A stretch of DNA of 26,261 nucleotides from positions 1 to 26,261 of the forward strand of contig LWCA01000478.1 in assembly GCA_001642005.1 (NCBI GenBank), in the 5' to 3' direction. The position numbers were made by a program, and so were the translations under genes. The notes under the pieces were generated by a model. That model saw only the letters and a program-made list of their open reading frames with translations. It ran no database searches and had not been told where the DNA came from. This DNA is from Intoshia linei (taxonomy: Eukaryota > Orthonectida > Rhopaluridae). Of this stretch, positions 21,233 to 26,261 are shown in pieces. Each line of letters starts with the position of its first letter. Position 1 is the first letter of the stretch.

Positions 21233-24200
21233 TTACTTAAAATAATGCTTTGAAATTAAAACTTCCACAATCATTTCCAATTCACCTAAACACGCCAATT
21301 GCATGATAACTTCTAATAAATCATGTGGTTCATTGTCCAAATAGTCTTGAATCCAATTAAATCTCACATTATAGTCAACTAAAATATAAAAATTTTAAAA
21401 CAATAGTATAATTATACATTAATATAAACATGTAGCTTTATATTAACAAACAAAATAATAAAAATATTAATTTACACACGGTAAAATTGTAATTACAATA
21501 TTGGAGTAATGGAATATACAATGGTTTAGCATAGTGGCAATTTATTGACGCATCTAATAAAATATACAATTCTTCCAATCTATTATTTTTATCAAATAAA
21601 TGAGTCAAAATTTCTTCATCGATTTTTGACATGTAAAGTTTTTGAGAAACTAAATACTAGAAAATAAATTTAAAATGAACTATAATATTGAATTCACGCA
21701 GGAATCCTAACTTATATAAAATGCGACGCGATTATTGTTTGTGTGTCTGTGTGTGTGTTCAGCTTAATTAAAATAACTACGCGTCTTAGAATTTTTTAAA
21801 GACCACATTTCAATTACAGTTTTTTCCGGGACGTATAATAAGATATATTTCAACCTCCTAATTTTACATCTTAAAGGTCAAAAACCCCTGTTGTTCCTCT
21901 TTTTGAAAATCAAACGAGTTGGGGAATTTAAAAAAATATATACGCTGATGCGGATTTTAAAATCATAAACATTACCATATTTTTAAATTTAAAAAAATTA
22001 TATCTTCATGGCCAAAACCCCAAATTTTCTTCCTTTTTTTTTGAAAACAGACCTAGAATTTCAAAAAATTTACAAGTGGTAGAGTTGTATCATTATAACA
22101 TACATAAAAAATTTCAATCCGAATAAGTGACGACTTCACGGTCAAAAGAGCATTTTAATATTCATATATTTTTTTCCGAAATATTTTATTAAAACAAAAA
22201 ATATGAAATAATTAACGGTCCGAAAATTTAAAAAAAGTATTATTTTGATCGAGCTTATTCCAGTTGATATAAATACAAAATTTCAACTCCTGAAATCTAC
22301 GCATTCCCGGTGAAAAATAATTTTTAATATATAATCAATTAATATTTTTCAAATATTTCAATTAAAATCAAAAATTGAAAATGTAAATATTGATCTACAA
22401 TTTTAAAAATAAAGTGCGATTATACGTCTACACATTTCCAATTAAGACATATGGATGAAAATCTATATAATTCATTCCTTCGGAATTTTTTTCATTGCTA
22501 CGCAATTTTTAAATTTCAAATTTTTATTTTCAAAACATTTTTTATAATCTTCAAATTTTAACACTACAGCAACGAATTTATAAAATTAAATTTATATTAA
22601 CTGAAACGTTATTTTTTTTATTGATAATTGTTACAAATTTAACATAAAATGGTAAAAAGAAAACTAACATTCACAAGACAAAAGGCCAAAAGTATGGACA
22701 CATTTTTAACATCAATTATTTTTATATTACAATCCTTTGCAATAATGGTAAAATTCGATGAAATATTTATACACAATTGGTATTTTTAAGTATTTATTAA
22801 ATTGATACTAAATATGTCATTACATTGAAAATGACAAAATATATTTTTATAATTTTATTTTTTCTGGAATTTATGCTATTTATGACAATTTTTAGGATTG
22901 GACTGTTTTTACTTTATTTTTAATATTATACAAACATTCTGTCTAATAAATTAAAAAAGTGGGATAAAAATTGTTTTTAAATTCTTTACGCAAATGTTAA
23001 CAAAAAAAGGATTGATAATATTAATAGTAGAATTTTTAAGTTAGATTTTCAACGTGAATTTATTTTTTTGGTATACTAAAAGAGTGCCCTCGGTAGAGCT
23101 AGGTGCTGTTTGTACGTAGTACAAAACTACTAAACTAGTTATAATATATCAGTCTTCAATTTAATGTAAACTTGGTGCAACATAATTCAAACATTTAAAA
23201 TTATGTAATTCGCTATTGAATGTACCATAATTATTATAATAGGTTTTCTACTTTTGCATCGCGATGCATCGCTTTACATTTGTATTAATTATAATAAATA
23301 AAATATTTTCAGTTAATGTTATCTAATATATATCATGTTTACAAAGAATATCATACATTCTATATTGTGTATTTGTGTTTTGGATTCTTCTTCGTCTTTA
23401 TCAAAATTTGAAATCAATTCATCTAAAAACTTAAACTACACTTATAATCGAATTTAGTCATGCATCAATTTTATAAATTAAATTTAATAAATAAATTACC
23501 GAAATTTTGAAAATATTTAATTTTATTTTTGAAAAAAGACTTTGATGGTACTGTTGGATCATCTAGCATTTTTAATTTATATTGAAAATATGGTTATAAA
23601 TACCTTTATTTATCATATATACTTTTGGTTTATCAATGAGTTTAAAATAATCAATATTAAATGATTTAATACCAAACTAAATTGTTCTATAAATTAAAAA
23701 ATATAACAAATTAACGTACAATGTTTAAACTTTAAATACTGTGTCAAATACTTATATAATATAAATTTTTCAAATATTATAAAATGATTACACCGCTATA
23801 TCAATCAAAGCTTTTTATTTTCACCAGAAACAAATAATATAAGCCGTTACACGTTTAATAGTGTAATAATTAATGTGTTATTATTAGTGTAATTATTATT
23901 AATAAATAATATTAATAATAAATTCATATTAAAATAATGTTATAATATGTTATTATTAATAATAAATTAATGTATTAATATTTTATTATTAATAATATAT
24001 TAATATTAAAATAATGTATTAATATGTTACTATTAATAATCAATTATAATTAAAATAATGTGCTAATATGTTATTATTAATAACATATATGTATAATTTA
24101 TAGTACTATAGTAGTTTTGTTATAATACACTATTGTACATTAGGGTGTCACACGTATTCAAGAATACTGTGCGTTTAGTAAGTACCGAACCTACTATATC

Positions 24201-25693
24201 CTCAGACCCCTCTTCGGAGGGCCTCGCCGAAATTTTTGAAAAATGGAGGCGTCATTTTATCAAATTGAGCATTGAAACCTATTTTGTGTTAAATTTAATA
24301 TATATAATCAAAATCCTTAGAGAGGTCTTAGGGCTTTATGACACTATGCATAGTTTGTGAAAAAACCTCACATAGCAGTGATAATTATCAATACTAATTA
24401 ATTTAACTGACACCTTTTGTTGAAGAAATTGTAAAATATGTGTTGAAAAATATAATTTTATGGAATTTAAGTCAATAATAGTTAAAATCATTTTAATTAT
24501 TCATAAATCGCAATTGATTTTTTTCATCAACCACTTAATATAATAGATATAAAGAATTTACTAAAATATACATTTTTATGAAGAATTAATATAATTTTTG
24601 GATCATTACTCCAGGTGCAGTAGTTTATCGTCAATTCCTTTGGCGTTCCATATGTATTTAACGGTATATCATGTAAGTGTACTCTTTTCATGACATCCCA
24701 AATCTAAGCTATATATTATACATGTATGATCATTGATCAATGATCATCCAATAAAAATTATAATAAAATAACCTTTACGACAACTTTACAGGAACTGGCA
24801 AGTAAATGTCTGTATTTTTTATTCCATGTAACAGACAATACCTGTGAAGGGTGACTCTTAAGTCGTTTTATACGGGTATTAAGAGGATCTGAATCAAAAA
24901 TGCAAACTTGAAAAGTGAAACCACAAGCTGCAATATGATTCGACAATAAAGAGTCTTTTAAATCATTATAATCAATATTTCTAATATATTTATCCTCATT
25001 GATATTAAAAATTGAATCAATAATATAAGATTTGACAATGCAGACATGTTTGATCCATTCCAATGCAAAATAATGATTAACCTTGTATTGTCTATTTAAT
25101 ATTTTATAATCTAAATGTCTGTATATATCTACACTGGCATCAGAATTTCCTATAAAATAAAGTATGGGACAATCCTTAGTCCAATTTATAGACGATCTAA
25201 CAGATTGGTGGTTTTCATTGCCAGTATACGACAGTTCTTGGATTTTATATAGATCTGTATTTAAATCTCCAAACTGAAATTCATATATGAATGTGTTTAC
25301 GCAGTATAGAGACAAATCTGTAGAAGATCGATAAAAATGGTTTCCTGCATATTTAGGTTTAATAATGTATGGCGCCCAACATATCCTTTGAAATTTGTAA
25401 TATGAATGACTTGTATATAATATTTTACTCATGGCCATATTATAAATTAAAATAATGTGATCTTTTTGTTTATAAGCCAGTAACGCCAATACATTTTTTT
25501 TGAATGGATGCGGTGCAATTCTGTATATTAGCAATTTGTCAAATTTCATTGTATGGAAAATATTAAATGTATAATCCGGCATTACTTTTAGACATTTTAA
25601 TTTGAAATCTAAATATACATTGTAGATTGTACAAATGATTATATCGTAGAGCCCTGCATACATACTTGACGACAATACCATGTTTAAGGCTAC
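21233..25693 (-). CDS. Gemin5 (rigor mortis)-like WD40 protein, partial, five exons
   Basis: Gemin5 is the snRNA-binding subunit of the cytoplasmic SMN complex. Minus-strand exons: 25693-24773, 24703-24562, 23422-23343, 21656-21476, 21378-21233; phases agree at all four junctions. Exon one covers several WD blades of the second propeller (HPFKKNVLALLAYKQKDHI, SINWTKDCPILYFIGNSDAS, HPSQVLSVTWNKKYRHLLAS). Splicing to exon two rebuilds SSCKVVVKIWDVM, a proper WD ending. Exons four and five (YLVSQKLYMSKIDEEILTHL; LLEVIMQLACLGELEMIVEV, LISKHYFK) match the start of the TPR-like region after the propellers (human SNHFYREA area). The N-terminal exons should lie beyond the window. The frame ends with TAA at 21235-21233, but AA|GTAATT there is also a possible donor, so either the protein is truncated or more exons follow to the left. 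Gemin5 was assigned by remembered alignment with weak identity; a WD40 protein is certain. Confidence 0.65.
21705..23138 (+). mobile_element. Complete non-autonomous Helitron, 1,434 bp
   Basis: It starts with TCCTAACTTATATAAAATGC directly after A (21704). It ends GTAGAGCTAGGTGCTGTTTG, then hairpin TTTGTAC-GTA-GTACAAA (23109-23125), then CTAG at 23135-23138, followed by T. TC start, 3' hairpin 10-15 bases before CTRR, insertion between A and T and no target duplication are the Helitron rules. It encodes no Rep/helicase. It lies in the Gemin5-like intron between 21657 and 23342, sense opposite to that gene. Three other copies or fragments are in this window. Confidence 0.85.
23860..24090. repeat. 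AT-rich tandem repeat, unit about 41-44 bp
   Basis: Units of the form (G/A)TTA(T/C)TATTAATAAT...ATTAAAATAATGT..TAATAT recur near 23920, 23950, 23985, 24027 and 24071, with decay and small length changes. Only A/T except for an occasional G or C. It lies in a Gemin5-like intron. Confidence 0.6.
24140..24240. other. Locally GC-rich segment of unknown origin
   Basis: CGAACCTACTATATCCTCAG then CCCCTCTTCGGAGGGCCTCG stands out from the AT-rich surroundings and contains the inverted pair CCTCTTCGGAGG. The plus frame is open across 24133-24360 (75 codons) but resembles no protein I know. It lies inside the Gemin5-like intron 23423-24561. Confidence 0.35.
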
Positions 25694-25796
25694 CTAAAAT
25701 TAAAAATAGGCCCCTAGTAACATTTTAATATTTATTGCAAATGATGAGTAATCTCATATAGCTTCACACTTTTACGTCTTTTTATATCTTTCTCCC

Positions 25797-26261
25797 AGTA
25801 AAAACAGTCCAATCCTAAAAATTGTCATAAATAGCATAAATTCCAGAAAAAATAAAATTAAGAAACCTATTTTGTCATTTTCAATGTGATGACATATATT
25901 CAGTATCAATTTAATAAATAAATCCTAAAAATTGTCATAAATAGCATAAATTCCAGAAAAAATAAAATTATAAACTATTTTGTTATTTTGAGTGTGATGA
26001 TATATATTCAGTACTAATTTAATAAATACTTAAAAATACCAATTATTAATTATAATTAACCAAATTTTCATTTTATAAACATATTACAGTCAAATTTTAC
26101 CAATATTGCAAAGGATTGTAATAAATACAAAAATAATATTAACAAAGTTGTATGTTATAATTTTAGTTTCGTTGTTGTAGTTTCTATTTAAATTTTATTT
26201 AAAATGGTTTGAAAATGAGAATTTGAAATTTAAAAATTGCGTAGCAATGAAAAAAATTTCG
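25797..26261 (-). mobile_element. Inverted Helitron fragment with internal duplication (partial)
   Basis: AGTAAAAACAGTCCAATCC (25797) and the following sequence are the near-exact reverse complement of 22915 back to about 22480 in the complete Helitron. The last bases, GCGTAGCAATGAAAAAAATT, match the inverse of 22481-22505. The CTAG end and hairpin are missing at 25797, so the 3' terminus is lost, and the 5' part runs off the window. It lies just upstream of the Gemin5-like exon, probably in its intron. Confidence 0.75.
25811..26030. repeat. 110-bp direct tandem duplication, two units
   Basis: AATCCTAAAAATTGTCATAA starts both at 25811 and at 25921, and the two 110-bp units stay similar to AATTTAATAAATA. 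The corresponding part of the complete Helitron (about 22800-22910) has only one unit, so the duplication arose in this copy or its lineage. The units differ at several sites, so the duplication is not very recent. Confidence 0.8.

Noticed and set aside
23860-24090. Possible CRISPR-like or origin-like repeat array
   Set aside because: The units are decayed A/T-only tandem repeats without spacers, in an intron of a eukaryotic gene.

Overview
The window is AT-rich nuclear DNA from an animal, most likely an arthropod. Its genes are split by GT-AG introns, and two of the three protein families (DC-STAMP-domain and Gemin5) are metazoan. The rest is full of Tc1-like, hAT and Helitron DNA transposons. 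Nothing looks prokaryotic. There is no operon, CRISPR array or defence island.

Layout. (1) 1-656, minus: the 5' half of a Tc1-like element with an open transposase N-terminus that runs off the window. (2) ~1100-6070, minus: three exons of a DC-STAMP-domain (sneaky/DCST-like) membrane protein. Their introns hold a TA-flanked MITE (1700-1958), a Helitron copy (~1960-3009), an hAT element (3423-3972), a minisatellite and a second Helitron copy (4383-~5110). (3) 6070-7729: no recognised exon, although the start of the next gene should lie here. (4) 7730-16103, plus: cytosolic cysteinyl-tRNA synthetase in 19 exons, from the HIGH exon to the stop. Several introns are only 34-51 bp. A tRNA-His gene lies antisense in one intron and an hAT MITE in another. 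(5) ~16589-18262: an hAT element with a perfect 8-bp target duplication, inside an older hAT-like element. (6) 18649-20128: a complete but dead Tc1-like element. (7) 20871-21097: an hAT MITE. (8) 21233-25693, minus: part of a Gemin5 (rigor mortis) homologue, covering the second WD40 propeller and the start of the TPR-like region. A complete 1,434-bp Helitron lies in one of its introns. (9) 25797-26261: an inverted Helitron fragment with a 110-bp tandem duplication.

The three host genes are housekeeping or cell-surface genes with no evident joint pathway. The most notable observations are: the very short introns of the synthetase gene; the tRNA-His gene nested in a tRNA synthetase gene; a shared 'half-flipped' subterminal repeat in two different Tc1-like elements; and a Helitron whose terminal CTAG supplies an in-frame stop to a DC-STAMP exon.

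Exon borders were set by eye from splice motifs, reading-frame phase and remembered family alignments. No search was run. The 5' exons of the synthetase gene, the outer exons of the DC-STAMP gene and both ends of the Gemin5 gene are unresolved.
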